Program-made: the position numbers and the translations under genes
The notes under the pieces: model-generated
Database searches by the model: none
Told to the model about the DNA's origin: nothing
What the model saw: the letters and a program-made list of their open reading frames with translations, nothing else
Assembly (NCBI GenBank): GCA_026390735.1
Contig: JAPLFJ010000064.1
Span: 1-64,000 of the forward strand
DNA length: 64,000 nucleotides
Direction: 5' to 3'
DNA from: Ignavibacteriota bacterium
GTDB lineage: Bacteria; Bacteroidota; Ignavibacteria; Tepidaquicellales; Tepidaquicellaceae
Part shown: piece after piece, positions 24,610 to 33,772 of the stretch
Layout: the number at the start of each line of letters is the position of its first letter
Position numbering within the stretch: the stretch's first letter is position 1

Positions 24610-25641
24610 ATGAGAAAGTATTTGTATCTGTTGCTGGTTTTAACGCTGGCAGTATCTATGTCTGCCTGCGGCAGAAAGAAGAACAATCAGGTGGAGGGAA
24701 AGAAACTTCCGCTGGTTAAGACTACATCCGTTAAGGGTGAGTATTTCGAAGAGACTTATAAAGTTGTTGGGATTGTGAAGCCGTTTGAGACTGCAAAGAT
24801 TTCTTCGGAAGAAGGCGGTCTGATTACCTGGTTGTCAAAAGACAAGGGCGACAGGGTCGGCAGAGGTGAAGTGGTCGTTAAACTCAAGAAGGATGTCGAC
24901 GAAGCTGCTTATCTTCAGGCACTCGCACAGTATGAACTTACAAAAGAAACATTCGAAAGAACTGAAAGATTGTACAAAGATGCAGTCGCTACGGAACAGC
25001 AGTTCACAACTTCAAAACTGCAGATGGAAATTGCTCTGAAAGCTGTTGAGTTGTATAAAGTCAGACTCAGCAAGGGGTATGTGCAGTCGCCGATTTCGGG
25101 AGTTGTGGAAGCAAAGTTTATGAATAAGGGTGAAATGACAGGTCCTGGTATTCCTATTCTGAGTATCGTTAATATTGCAAAGGTGAAAATAAGTTGCGGT
25201 ATTCCCGAAAGGTATTTAACGCAGATATCAAAAGGGGAGTCCGTAAAGATTACGTTCGATGTTCTGCCCGATGAAGAGTTTAAAGGACTCATCAGTTATG
25301 TGGGGCCGTCAATTAATTCTGTGAGCAGGACTTTTGAGATTGAAGTGATTCTGGATAATTCAGACAGAAGACTGAAACCTGAAATGTCTTCGAACATTAC
25401 ATTCACTAACCTGAAGGTTGATAATGCAGTTGTGCTTCCTCAGGATTATGTTGTGGATAATGGTGATGAAAAGTTTGTGTTTGTGCTGGAAGGCGATATC
25501 GCAAAGAAGAAGGTTATTAAAGTAGGCGGACGTTCGGATAATAAAGTGCTGGTTCAGGAAGGTTTGAGTATTGGTGAAACACTTATTAATGTCGGCTTTC
25601 AGGGTCTGAATGACGGCGATAAAGTAAGCGTGGTTAATTAA
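24610..25641 (+). CDS. RND efflux periplasmic adaptor, lipoprotein
   Basis: It bridges the pump and TolC channel. ATG 24610 gives a normal lipoprotein signal with lipobox SMSAC (Cys at residue 20); an upstream ATG (24592) would add six residues. The adaptor layout is visible: an initial beta-barrel/lipoyl half (KPFETAKISSEEGGLITWLSKDKGDRVGRGEVVVKL), a helical hairpin (AYLQALAQYELTKETFERTERLYKDAVATEQQF), the second lipoyl half (GYVQSPISGVVEAKFMNKGEMTGPGIPILSI), and a beta-barrel/membrane-proximal end. Family: HlyD/AcrA-like MFP. The distance to the pump gene is 23 bases. Confidence 0.92.
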   Translation: MRKYLYLLLVLTLAVSMSACGRKKNNQVEGKKLPLVKTTSVKGEYFEETYKVVGIVKPFETAKISSEEGGLITWLSKDKGDRVGRGEVVVKLKKDVDEAAYLQALAQYELTKETFERTERLYKDAVATEQQFTTSKLQMEIALKAVELYKVRLSKGYVQSPISGVVEAKFMNKGEMTGPGIPILSIVNIAKVKISCGIPERYLTQISKGESVKITFDVLPDEEFKGLISYVGPSINSVSRTFEIEVILDNSDRRLKPEMSSNITFTNLKVDNAVVLPQDYVVDNGDEKFVFVLEGDIAKKKVIKVGGRSDNKVLVQEGLSIGETLINVGFQGLNDGDKVSVVN

Positions 25642-25664
25642 AAACATAAAAGTTTAAATAAAGT

Positions 25665-28600
25665 ATGAAGTTTTTTAATTTAATAGTAAACAACAAGGTA
25701 ACGGTTTATATACTGATGCTGATTATTGTACTGGCTGGAGGTTTCTCCTATTTCTCGATGCCGAGAGAGTCGAGCCCGTCAATCAAAATTCCGTATGTGT
25801 TTATCGCGACTGTTTATCCAGGTGTGTCTCCTCAGGATATTGAGAACCTTGTTACTATGGAAATAGAGAAAGAAGTAAAAGGAATCAGCGGTGTTAAGAA
25901 AGTAACATCTGTTTCGAGGGAAAGTTTCTCGTCTATTTCGGTTGAGTTTAATACCGATGTTGTTATCGACGATGCTTTACAGAAAATCCGTGATAAGGTT
26001 TCAACTGCAAAGACTAAGATGCCGACGGATATTAAGGAACCTGTAATAACGGAAATAAACTTCTCGGAACTGCCGATGATGTACGTGAACCTGAGCGGTA
26101 ATATCGGTCTTGCAAACCTTAAGAAGGCAGGTACTAACATTCAGGATAAGATAGAACAGATTCCGGGTGTGCTTTCGGCTGAAGTGCTGGGCGGTATTGA
26201 AAGAGAAGTGAAGATTGATGCCGATGCAAACAGACTGAAGTATTATAACCTTAGTTTCAGTGATTTAATAAATGCAGTGTCGGCTGAGAACCTTAATATT
26301 CCCGGTGGTGCTGTTGATGTCGGTAAGTCGAGTTTCCTTATACGCGTTCCCGGTGAATACAAGAATCCCGAACTGATGAGCAATATCATCGTTAAGAAGG
26401 AAGGCGACTTTGCTGTATACGTAAAGGATGTTGCAGAGGTAACGTATGGTTTCAAGGAAAGACAGACGTATGCCAGGCTGAATGGTGTTGAAAGTATTTC
26501 GATTCCTGTTAAGAAAAGAAGCGGTTCGAATATTATTGAAATATCAGAGAAGGTAAATTCGATTCTGAAAGATAATAAGGCTCTGGTTCCCGAGGGTACT
26601 TACTATACGATTACCGGCGATGCTTCGGATAATATTAAGACTACTGTTCACGAACTTGAGAATGGTATCATAACAGGCGTTGTGCTTGTGTGCCTGATTC
26701 TGTTCTTCTTTATGGGACTTAAGAACTCTATTCTTGTGGCAACATCGATTCCTCTGTCGTTTATGATTTCGTTCATTGTGCTGAGTATGATGGGAATTAC
26801 TCTGAATATGATTGTGCTCTTTACGCTTATACTTGTGCTGGGAATTATTGTTGATGATGCTATCGTAGTGGTTGAAAACATTTACAGGCTTCAGGAAAAA
26901 GAAGGATACTCTGCTCACGATGCGGCTATTGAAGGTCCGCGTGAAGTGGTGTTCCCTGTTACGATTGCAACTCTGACGATTATTGCGTCTTTCCTGCCGT
27001 TGTTATTCTTCCCTGGTATTATCGGTGACTTTATGAAGTATATGCCTATTACTTTGATTGTTTGTCTGTCATCTTCTTTGTTCGTTGCGATGGTTATCAG
27101 CCCTGTTCAGGCATCCGTGTTCATTCATTTTGAAAAGGATAAGGAAAGGTCAAAGAAGAAGAAGTTCAGACCTGTCGGTAGATTCCTTGAACATTTTGAT
27201 GAAGTATTGTTCGGCGGTGCACTGAAGATTTATGAAAAAGCACTTCGCAAAGCAATGACTCACAGGAAGACTGTTATCGCAGGCACTTTTGTTCTGTTGT
27301 TTGTGGTGTTCTTTTTATACAGTAAGTTCAACTTTGGTGTTGAGTTCTTCCCTGATACTGACCCTCGTCAGGCACTTATTAATCTGAAGACTCCGGTTGG
27401 TACTAACATTGCCGAAACTAACAGAATAACTAAGGAAATCGAAAAGAAGATTCCGCCTTTAAAGGACGTTAAATATATAGTAACGAACGTGGGTTCGTCC
27501 AATGACCCGCTCGATTTCAGCGGAGAAGGTATTCCTACGAAGAGCGTTATTACTATTAACTTTATCGATAAGATTGACCGTGAACAGAGTTCGTTTGAAT
27601 CGCTCGATGCAATCCGCAGAGCTGTGGAAAATACTCCAGGCGGTGAATTGCAGATTGAAAAGCAAAGGAATGGTCCTCCTACAGGTCCGCCTATTAATAT
27701 AGAAATTTCAGGCGATGATTTCATAAAGCTTGGAAATATTTCTGAACAGGTAAAGAGAGAGATTAAAGATATTCCCGGACTCAAGGATTTAAAGTCTAAT
27801 TTTGATGCGGCAAGACCTGAGATTAAGATTACAGTTGACAGGGAAAAAGCAGCGTTGTACAACCTGAACACTGCAATGATTGGTATGATGATTAGAACCG
27901 CTATTAATGGTACTACTGCGAGTAAAATCCGTGAGGGTAAGGATGAATACGATGTTACCGTCAGGCTTAACAAAGAACAGCGTAACGAAATTGGTACGCT
28001 GGATAATCTGTACATCACAAACTCTAAAGGACAGAAGATTCCTATTTCATCCGTCGGAAAGATTGAGTTCTCGGGTGGTATCGGTGCAATCAGCAGGAAA
28101 GATTTGAAACGTGTAGTGACTGTCTCGGCAAATGCTGAAGGAAGACTCGGTAACGATGTTTTAAAAGATGTTCAGGCAAAGTTGAAGGAAATGAAAATCC
28201 CCGAAGGTTATTCAATGAATTATACGGGTGAACAGGAAGACCAGAAAGAAACTTCGGCGTTCCTTGGTAAAGCTCTTGTCATCGCGCTGCTGATGATATT
28301 TTTCCTGATGGTTATAGAATTTAATTCCATCAGAGTACCGATGATAATCATGCTGTCCGTTGTGCTGTCTTTAATCGGAGTACTTAGCGGTCTGATGATT
28401 ACAGGGACTCCGTTCGGTATTATGATGACGGGTATCGGTGTGATTGCTCTTGCTGGTATTGTCGTAAGAAATGCAATCGTACTTCTCGATTTCCAGATGG
28501 AACTTGTAAAGAGAGGACTGGACAGAGACGAAGCACTTATTCAGGCAGGTCTTATCAGAATGAGGCCAATTTTCCTGACGGCTGCTGCTACGATACTCGG

Positions 28601-28832
28601 TATTGTACCTTTAGCTTCTGGAATTGACTTCGACTGGAGAACGTTCAGTCTGATTATCGGCGGTGAAAACTCTGCTTTCTGGAGACCGATGGGTGTGGCA
28701 ATCATATTCGGTCTGATGGTCTCTACATTCTTAACTCTTGTAATAACACCGTCAATTTATTCGTTTACTGACGATTTGATGTCAAAAATATTTAAAAAGA
28801 AGAAGATAGAAGAGCCTGAAAAGGCATCATAA
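25665..28832 (+). CDS. RND-family efflux pump (AcrB/MdtB-like, HAE1 group)
   Basis: The 1055-residue inner-membrane proton-driven pump has the normal RND length, with two repeats each of one helix, a large periplasmic loop and five to six helices. TM4 carries LGIIVDDAIVVVENIYR with the proton-relay pair D397/D398. Periplasmic features include VYPGVSPQDIENLVTMEIE and GVKKVTSVSRESFSSISVEF, conserved in multidrug RND pumps. The second half has VIALAGIVVRNAIVLLDF. The metal-type CzcA signatures are not obvious, so organic toxins are more likely, but the substrate is unknown. It ends the operon, followed by a strong terminator. Confidence 0.93.
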   Translation: MKFFNLIVNNKVTVYILMLIIVLAGGFSYFSMPRESSPSIKIPYVFIATVYPGVSPQDIENLVTMEIEKEVKGISGVKKVTSVSRESFSSISVEFNTDVVIDDALQKIRDKVSTAKTKMPTDIKEPVITEINFSELPMMYVNLSGNIGLANLKKAGTNIQDKIEQIPGVLSAEVLGGIEREVKIDADANRLKYYNLSFSDLINAVSAENLNIPGGAVDVGKSSFLIRVPGEYKNPELMSNIIVKKEGDFAVYVKDVAEVTYGFKERQTYARLNGVESISIPVKKRSGSNIIEISEKVNSILKDNKALVPEGTYYTITGDASDNIKTTVHELENGIITGVVLVCLILFFFMGLKNSILVATSIPLSFMISFIVLSMMGITLNMIVLFTLILVLGIIVDDAIVVVENIYRLQEKEGYSAHDAAIEGPREVVFPVTIATLTIIASFLPLLFFPGIIGDFMKYMPITLIVCLSSSLFVAMVISPVQASVFIHFEKDKERSKKKKFRPVGRFLEHFDEVLFGGALKIYEKALRKAMTHRKTVIAGTFVLLFVVFFLYSKFNFGVEFFPDTDPRQALINLKTPVGTNIAETNRITKEIEKKIPPLKDVKYIVTNVGSSNDPLDFSGEGIPTKSVITINFIDKIDREQSSFESLDAIRRAVENTPGGELQIEKQRNGPPTGPPINIEISGDDFIKLGNISEQVKREIKDIPGLKDLKSNFDAARPEIKITVDREKAALYNLNTAMIGMMIRTAINGTTASKIREGKDEYDVTVRLNKEQRNEIGTLDNLYITNSKGQKIPISSVGKIEFSGGIGAISRKDLKRVVTVSANAEGRLGNDVLKDVQAKLKEMKIPEGYSMNYTGEQEDQKETSAFLGKALVIALLMIFFLMVIEFNSIRVPMIIMLSVVLSLIGVLSGLMITGTPFGIMMTGIGVIALAGIVVRNAIVLLDFQMELVKRGLDRDEALIQAGLIRMRPIFLTAAATILGIVPLASGIDFDWRTFSLIIGGENSAFWRPMGVAIIFGLMVSTFLTLVITPSIYSFTDDLMSKIFKKKKIEEPEKAS

Positions 28833-28846
28833 TTAAGCAATTAATC

Positions 28847-28872
28847 AAAAGGCGGTCTTTGACCGCCTTTTC
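28847..28872 (+). terminator. Terminator of the RND operon
   Basis: Arms AAAAGGCGGTC (28847-28857) and GACCGCCTTTT (28861-28871), 3-base loop, T-rich end. Confidence 0.9.
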
Positions 28873-29063
28873 TGTAATATATTGTAAAAACAGTAATAAT
28901 GCCCCATTGTGATTTATTCTATATAATAATACATGCGGATTCCGGATTTCATCTTTTTCAGGGCCTATAAAATTTCTTTTGAGAAGTATTAATTTCTCAA
29001 TTGATAATAAATATTAAAAATTATATATTATTGTTTGTCAAAAATTTTATAGATATTTGTGTC

Positions 29064-29705
29064 ATGTCAGAAATTACATTAAAAGTTGAAAAAAGAGGCG
29101 CATTCAAAAGGTCACTCTCAAGATCGATGAGAACAGCCGGTTTTGTGCCTGGCGTATATTATATTCACGGTGGTGAGAATATTGCTATAAAAGCTCATGA
29201 GTTAGCACTTCGTCCTGTTGTCTTTACAACTGAGTCGAATGTAGTAAATCTTGAGGTAGAAGGTGAAGCAAAACCATTTAGCTGTATTTTAAAGGCAGTT
29301 CAGTTCCATCCTATTACAAGCCGTATTGTCCATTTCGATTTAATCGGTTTAAAAGAAGGTGAAATGATTGAACTTGAAATTCCTGTTGCATTGAAAGGTA
29401 ATGCAATCGGTATTAAAGACGGCGGTCAGCTTCAGTTTATTCTTCACAGACTTATGGTAAAGTGCTTACCTAAGGATATCCCTTCACACATTGACCTGGA
29501 AGTATCTGAGTTAAAGATCAGTGATTCTATTAAGGTATCGGATATAAAAATTGACAATGTTGAAATACTCAATGACCATAATGCAGTCGTAGTTTCAGTA
29601 GTTCCTCCTGTAGCAGCAGCAGTCGATGAGAAAGCAGCAGTAGAGCCTGGAACAGCCGAACCCGAAGTTATTACCAAGGGTAAGAAAGAAGAAGCAGCAG
29701 ACTAA
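29064..29705 (+). CDS. rplY: 50S ribosomal protein L25/Ctc
   Basis: A 5S rRNA-binding ribosomal protein of the long TL5/Ctc type (213 residues). The start MSEITLKVEKRG (ATG 29064) matches the family N-terminus; an in-frame start 21 codons upstream adds an unlikely hydrophobic stretch. The L25 domain (about 1-90) has GFVPGVYYIHGGENIAIKAHELAL and VQFHPITSRIVHFDLIGL; the C-terminal beta domain has GNAIGIKDGGQLQFILHRLMVKCLPKDIP. The tail is Ala/Glu/Lys-rich. rplY is commonly next to pth, as here. Confidence 0.95.
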   Translation: MSEITLKVEKRGAFKRSLSRSMRTAGFVPGVYYIHGGENIAIKAHELALRPVVFTTESNVVNLEVEGEAKPFSCILKAVQFHPITSRIVHFDLIGLKEGEMIELEIPVALKGNAIGIKDGGQLQFILHRLMVKCLPKDIPSHIDLEVSELKISDSIKVSDIKIDNVEILNDHNAVVVSVVPPVAAAVDEKAAVEPGTAEPEVITKGKKEEAAD

Positions 29706-29727
29706 TATCTTATTTATAGTTTTTTAT

Positions 29728-29764
29728 AACCCTTTATCTTTGTATAAGTTAAAGGGTTTTTTTA
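29728..29764 (+). terminator. Terminator between rplY and pth
   Basis: Arms AACCCTTTA (29728-29736) and TAAAGGGTT (29750-29758) with a 13-base loop, then a run of seven or more T. It ends 13 bases before the pth start, so pth must read through or have a promoter inside the hairpin region. Confidence 0.8.
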
Positions 29765-29777
29765 TTCTGAATGTTGT

Positions 29778-30401
29778 ATGAAATTAATTGTCGGTCTCGG
29801 AAATCCGGGTAACACATACGCTTTAACACGTCATAACATAGGATTTATAATCCTTGATTATCTTGCGGAATATCTTAAATGCGAATTCAAAGCAGGCAAG
29901 GGTGAATATTATCTGGCGAAGGGAAAGTTTAAGGGCGAAGAGTTTATACTCCTGAAACCTGTTACGTATATGAATAACAGCGGTATTGCAGTACAGGAAG
30001 TTCTTGAAATTTTTCCCGAAACAGATTTGAAAGATGTGCTGATTGTCTTCGATGATTTTCAACTGAAACTCGGGACGATGAGAATACGCGAACAGGGAAG
30101 TGACGGCGGACATAACGGAATCTCAAGTATCATTTATCACCTGAACTCAATGGAAGTACCAAGACTGAGAATCGGTATCGGAAAAGGCGAAGTGATGCGA
30201 AAAGATGAATTTGTCGATTTTGTTCTGAGCAACTTCTCCGAAACAGAAATAGAAATTATAAAAACATTACTTCCAACTTATAAAGACTGCATTCTGTCCT
30301 TTATAAAAGAACCGTTCAAAAATGTTATGAACCGTTACAACAAACACTTTCTTGAGGAGGAAAAAGAAACTCCTGAAGATAACCAAAAAGAAACTCCGTA
30401 A
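29778..30401 (+). CDS. pth: Peptidyl-tRNA hydrolase
   Basis: It frees tRNA from peptidyl-tRNAs dropped by ribosomes. The N-terminal KLIVGLGNPGNTYALTRHNIGF holds N9 and the catalytic H19; KPVTYMNNSG, VFDDFQLKLG and GSDGGHNGISSII complete the active-site blocks. The 207 residues match the family plus a short acidic tail (EEEKETPEDNQKETP), probably disordered. It is 72 bases after rplY with a terminator between. Confidence 0.96.
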   Translation: MKLIVGLGNPGNTYALTRHNIGFIILDYLAEYLKCEFKAGKGEYYLAKGKFKGEEFILLKPVTYMNNSGIAVQEVLEIFPETDLKDVLIVFDDFQLKLGTMRIREQGSDGGHNGISSIIYHLNSMEVPRLRIGIGKGEVMRKDEFVDFVLSNFSETEIEIIKTLLPTYKDCILSFIKEPFKNVMNRYNKHFLEEEKETPEDNQKETP

Positions 30402-30841
30402 AAAATACCCCCCTACTTGTCATTCCTGCGAGCTCTCAGCAGGTAACGTTCTTTGTTTAGCGAAGCTAATCCCGACTCCAACAATTCCTTCTCTAATCTC
30501 TTCCTACTCCTTACTCCATACTTTTCTTTAATCTCTAACCCTAAAAAATTCTATCAGCGATAATCCGTTCTTTCAGTGTCAATCCGCGTTCCATTCCCCC
30601 CTGTTTACCCCTGTCTTTTTGAGTTAGACGTAGTAATATTCACATATAACCGCAGTTTTCAAATTCAACAGTTTATTATATGTTTTTTTGAATTTTAAAA
30701 TTTCTGAAATAGGCCGTCTTTTACATTTTCTTTATTCAAATTATTTAATTAGATTTACGGAAATTTAACGAAACCTTAATATTAAAATAGGGATTATACC
30801 ATACAAGTTTATAAATATTTTTTAAACTAAATAATTAAACT
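30402..30841. other. Intergenic stretch between pth and the pyrophosphatase gene
   Basis: About 440 bases without a gene. Near its start, TGTCATTCCTGCG with a short CCTGC/GCAGG stem (30425-30443) resembles a class of dispersed extragenic repeats; only one copy is in the window. The last 150 bases are AT-rich and probably hold the promoter of the next gene. Confidence 0.5.
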
Positions 30842-33013
30842 ATGTCGCTATCATTGGTACTAATTTTCGGAATTAGTATTTTTGCTTTAGGATTTGCGGT
30901 CTTTTTGATAAAGGACGTAATGAAGCGCGATACAGGAACTCCAAAAATGCAGGAAATATCGAATGCAATTAAAGAGGGAGCTGAAGCGTTTTTAAGAAGG
31001 CAGAATAAAACAATTTTGTATCTTGCAGTTGCAACAACTGCACTTGTGTACTTATTGTACACTTTTCAAAAACCTGAACTGGCATTCTGGGCTGCACTGT
31101 CGTTTATTCTTGGTGCATTAAGTTCGGTTGCTTCGGGTTATATCGGTATGTGGATTTCAATCAGAGCAAACATCAGAACTGCTTCTGAAGCAATGAAATC
31201 ACTTAACGGTGCATTACAAACAGCATTAAGGGCAGGAGCAGTATCAGGTTTGTTTATAGTTGCCATGTCACTTCTTGGTGTTGTTTCTTTATTCTACATA
31301 GTCTTAACGTTTAGTGGTCATCCTGTAGAAAAGATTCCGTTCTTTATCGCAGGTTATGGATTCGGAGCGAGCTTTGTTGCGTTGTTTGCACAATTGGGCG
31401 GTGGTATTTATACCAAGGCTGCAGACGTTGGTGCAGACCTTGTCGGAAAAGTTGAAGCAGGAATTCCTGAAGACGACCCAAGAAACCCCGCAGTTATTGC
31501 TGACCTTGTCGGTGACAACGTTGGTGACTGCGCAGGTCGTGGTGCTGACTTATTTGAATCAACAGCAGCAGAAAACATCGGTGCAATGATTTTAGCGGCA
31601 ATGTTGTTTAAATCAAATTCTGCAGTGTTCGGTGATAATCCCGCAACATTGTTATTAATTATATTATTTCCGTTACTTGCCAGAGCATTCGGTCTGATAG
31701 CATCAATAGTCGGAATAATGTCAGTTAAGGCAAAAGAAACAGAAGACCCGATGAACGCACTGAACAGAGGTTACTATTTAACTTCATTCCTTGCAATGAT
31801 TGGTTTTGGTGTCGCATCGTACTGGATTTTCGGTACGGGAGCAGCCGCTGCTAATGCACCTACAGCATGGTGGCACTTCTTCATCTGCGGTACTATCGGA
31901 TTAATCGCATCTGTTCTGTTCTTATGGATTACACAGTATTATACAGAATATAAATACGGACCTGTACAGTCGATTGCAGAAGCAGCGAAAACAGGACCCG
32001 CAACAACAATCATTTCAGGTGTCGCAGTAGGTTTTGAGTGCGTTGCAATGCCATCAATAGTAATCGCAATCGCAATCTTTACTTCTTACACTCTTGGTAA
32101 TACTATAGTCGGTATGCACGATGCAGGTTTCTTCGGAACAGCAGTTGCAACGATGGGTATGTTAGGACCTGCGGCTTATGTTCTTGCTATGGATACTTTC
32201 GGACCTATCACTGATAATGCAGGCGGTATAGTGGAAATGTCACAGCAGCCTGAAGAAATCAGAGTGAAGACGGACAGACTTGATGCAGTGGGAAATACAA
32301 CAAAGGCATTAACAAAAGGATATGCAGTAGGTTCAGCAGCATTAGCAGCATTCTTACTCTATCAGGCATTCATAGTTGAAATAAAAGAATACGGTGGTAC
32401 ACTGGACGGTGTTAACATTACAAAGCCCGCAGTATTCATCGGTGCTTTAATGGGCGCGATGATGGTGTTCCTTTTCTCGGCGTGGGCAATTAAGGCAGTA
32501 GGCCGTTCTGCACAGGCAATCATTCAGAATGTACGTGACCAGTTCAGAGAACATCCCGGGATTTTACTCGGTACTGAAAAACCTGATTATGCACAGGCAG
32601 TGGATTTAGTAACAAAGTCTGCTTTAAGAGAAATGGTAAAACCCGGTTTACTCGTGGTTGTTATGCCCGTGTTAGTCGGTGTGATATTCAAATACCTTTA
32701 TAAACTTGGTTATTCAGATGCATCGGGCGCGGAAGTCGTAGCGGCAATGCTTCTGGTAGGAACTATCGTCGGTGTTATCACTGCACTCTTCCTGAACAAT
32801 TCAGGCGGTGCATGGGACAATGCCAAGAAGTTCATTGAACTCGAACCGAAAGATTTAGCAGCAAACACTGGTAAAGGTTCAGAAAAACATAAAGCAGGTG
32901 TGGTGGGTGATACAGTCGGTGATCCTTTCAAGGATACAGCAGGACCATCTTTACACGTACTGATAAAACTCTTGTCAACTATTACACTCGTACTGGCACC
33001 ACTCTTTATTTAA
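30842..33013 (+). CDS. hppA: Membrane-bound proton-pumping pyrophosphatase
   Basis: It couples pyrophosphate hydrolysis to ion export at the inner membrane. The 723-residue, many-helix protein contains the family catalytic loop GGGIYTKAADVGADLVGKVEAGIPEDDPRNPAVIADLVGDNVGDCAGRGADLFES near 180-240, and later DTFGPITDNAGGI and DTVGDPFKDTAGPSLHVL. In the position that sets potassium dependence the sequence is GNTTKA with Lys at 488; known K+-dependent members have Ala here, so this is probably the K+-independent proton pump. It is monocistronic, with its own terminator. Confidence 0.95.
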   Translation: MSLSLVLIFGISIFALGFAVFLIKDVMKRDTGTPKMQEISNAIKEGAEAFLRRQNKTILYLAVATTALVYLLYTFQKPELAFWAALSFILGALSSVASGYIGMWISIRANIRTASEAMKSLNGALQTALRAGAVSGLFIVAMSLLGVVSLFYIVLTFSGHPVEKIPFFIAGYGFGASFVALFAQLGGGIYTKAADVGADLVGKVEAGIPEDDPRNPAVIADLVGDNVGDCAGRGADLFESTAAENIGAMILAAMLFKSNSAVFGDNPATLLLIILFPLLARAFGLIASIVGIMSVKAKETEDPMNALNRGYYLTSFLAMIGFGVASYWIFGTGAAAANAPTAWWHFFICGTIGLIASVLFLWITQYYTEYKYGPVQSIAEAAKTGPATTIISGVAVGFECVAMPSIVIAIAIFTSYTLGNTIVGMHDAGFFGTAVATMGMLGPAAYVLAMDTFGPITDNAGGIVEMSQQPEEIRVKTDRLDAVGNTTKALTKGYAVGSAALAAFLLYQAFIVEIKEYGGTLDGVNITKPAVFIGALMGAMMVFLFSAWAIKAVGRSAQAIIQNVRDQFREHPGILLGTEKPDYAQAVDLVTKSALREMVKPGLLVVVMPVLVGVIFKYLYKLGYSDASGAEVVAAMLLVGTIVGVITALFLNNSGGAWDNAKKFIELEPKDLAANTGKGSEKHKAGVVGDTVGDPFKDTAGPSLHVLIKLLSTITLVLAPLFI

Positions 33014-33037
33014 GGTAAGTAATATCTGAAATATATT

Positions 33038-33062
33038 AAAACCCCGCTCTGCGGGGTTTTTT
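33038..33062 (+). terminator. Terminator after hppA
   Basis: AAAACCCCGC (33038-33047), TCT loop, GCGGGGTTTT (33051-33060) and further T. Confidence 0.9.
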
Positions 33063-33084
33063 GTTTGCAGATGTTTTTATTCCC

Positions 33085-33114
33085 TTGTAAATTAAAACTC
33101 AGTACATAATTTTG
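33085..33114 (+). promoter_or_regulatory. Bacteroidota-type -33/-7 promoter of rsmG
   Basis: TTG (33085-33087), a 19-base spacer and TAATTTTG (33107-33114) match the Bacteroides consensus TTTG-N19-TAnnTTTG. It ends one base before the first ATG, so the transcript may be leaderless from the second ATG (33119). Confidence 0.4.
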
Positions 33115-33115
33115 T

Positions 33116-33772
33116 ATGATGAAGTTATTAAAGAAGTTTTTAGCCGAAGAGTTACACATTACAGACGGTAAAGTATTCGAAGATTTTATCGAATACAATA
33201 AGTATCTGTATGAATGGAATTCGAAAGTAAATGTAATATCACGCAAGAATGATTCGATTGAAAACATTGTTCTGAACTCGGTTTATTTCCTTACTAAGTT
33301 TACATTCAATCCCGGTGCTAAAGTGCTCGATATTGGCACAGGCGGCGGCTTTCCGGGAATACCGCTGAAGATAATTTTCCCTGAAATTGATATAACTTTG
33401 TGCGATTCAATCCGTAAGAAAATAAACGTCGTTGATGATGTGATTAAGCAGATGGGTTTAAGTAATGCCGAAGCATTGTGCACAAGGGCAGAAGAACTGA
33501 AGTATAAGAAGAAATACAACAGGAAGTTTGATTATGTGGTATCGAAGTCTGTTGCACCACTTGACAATCTTTTCAAATGGGGAAGGGGTGTCCTGAACAG
33601 CAGCGGTGTTTTCCTCTGCGTAAAGGGCGGGGATATGACGGAAGAGGTGGAAGATTTATTAAAGAGAAACAGAGACGCTGAGGCAGAAGTTATAGATTTT
33701 ACCTTTGCTGAGGAATACAACATAGAAGAAAAGAAACTTGTTATTATAAAAATCAAAAGACAGATTGTATGA
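33116..33772 (+). CDS. rsmG: 16S rRNA (guanine-N7) methyltransferase RsmG
   Basis: It methylates G527 of 16S rRNA using SAM. The family blocks are NKYLYEWNSKVNVISRKND (near 30-48), AKVLDIGTGGGFPGIPLKI (SAM-binding, near 68-86), the conserved RAEEL, and VVSKSVAPLDNLFKWG. The 218 residues fit. Two Met codons start it (33116, 33119); the promoter-like element overlaps this point. The next gene starts in an ATGA overlap with its stop, so the two are co-translated although their functions are unrelated. Confidence 0.94.
   Translation: MMKLLKKFLAEELHITDGKVFEDFIEYNKYLYEWNSKVNVISRKNDSIENIVLNSVYFLTKFTFNPGAKVLDIGTGGGFPGIPLKIIFPEIDITLCDSIRKKINVVDDVIKQMGLSNAEALCTRAEELKYKKKYNRKFDYVVSKSVAPLDNLFKWGRGVLNSSGVFLCVKGGDMTEEVEDLLKRNRDAEAEVIDFTFAEEYNIEEKKLVIIKIKRQIV

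Noticed and set aside
26544-28018. Minus-strand reading frames within the RND pump gene
   Set aside because: Antisense shadows of a well-conserved gene.
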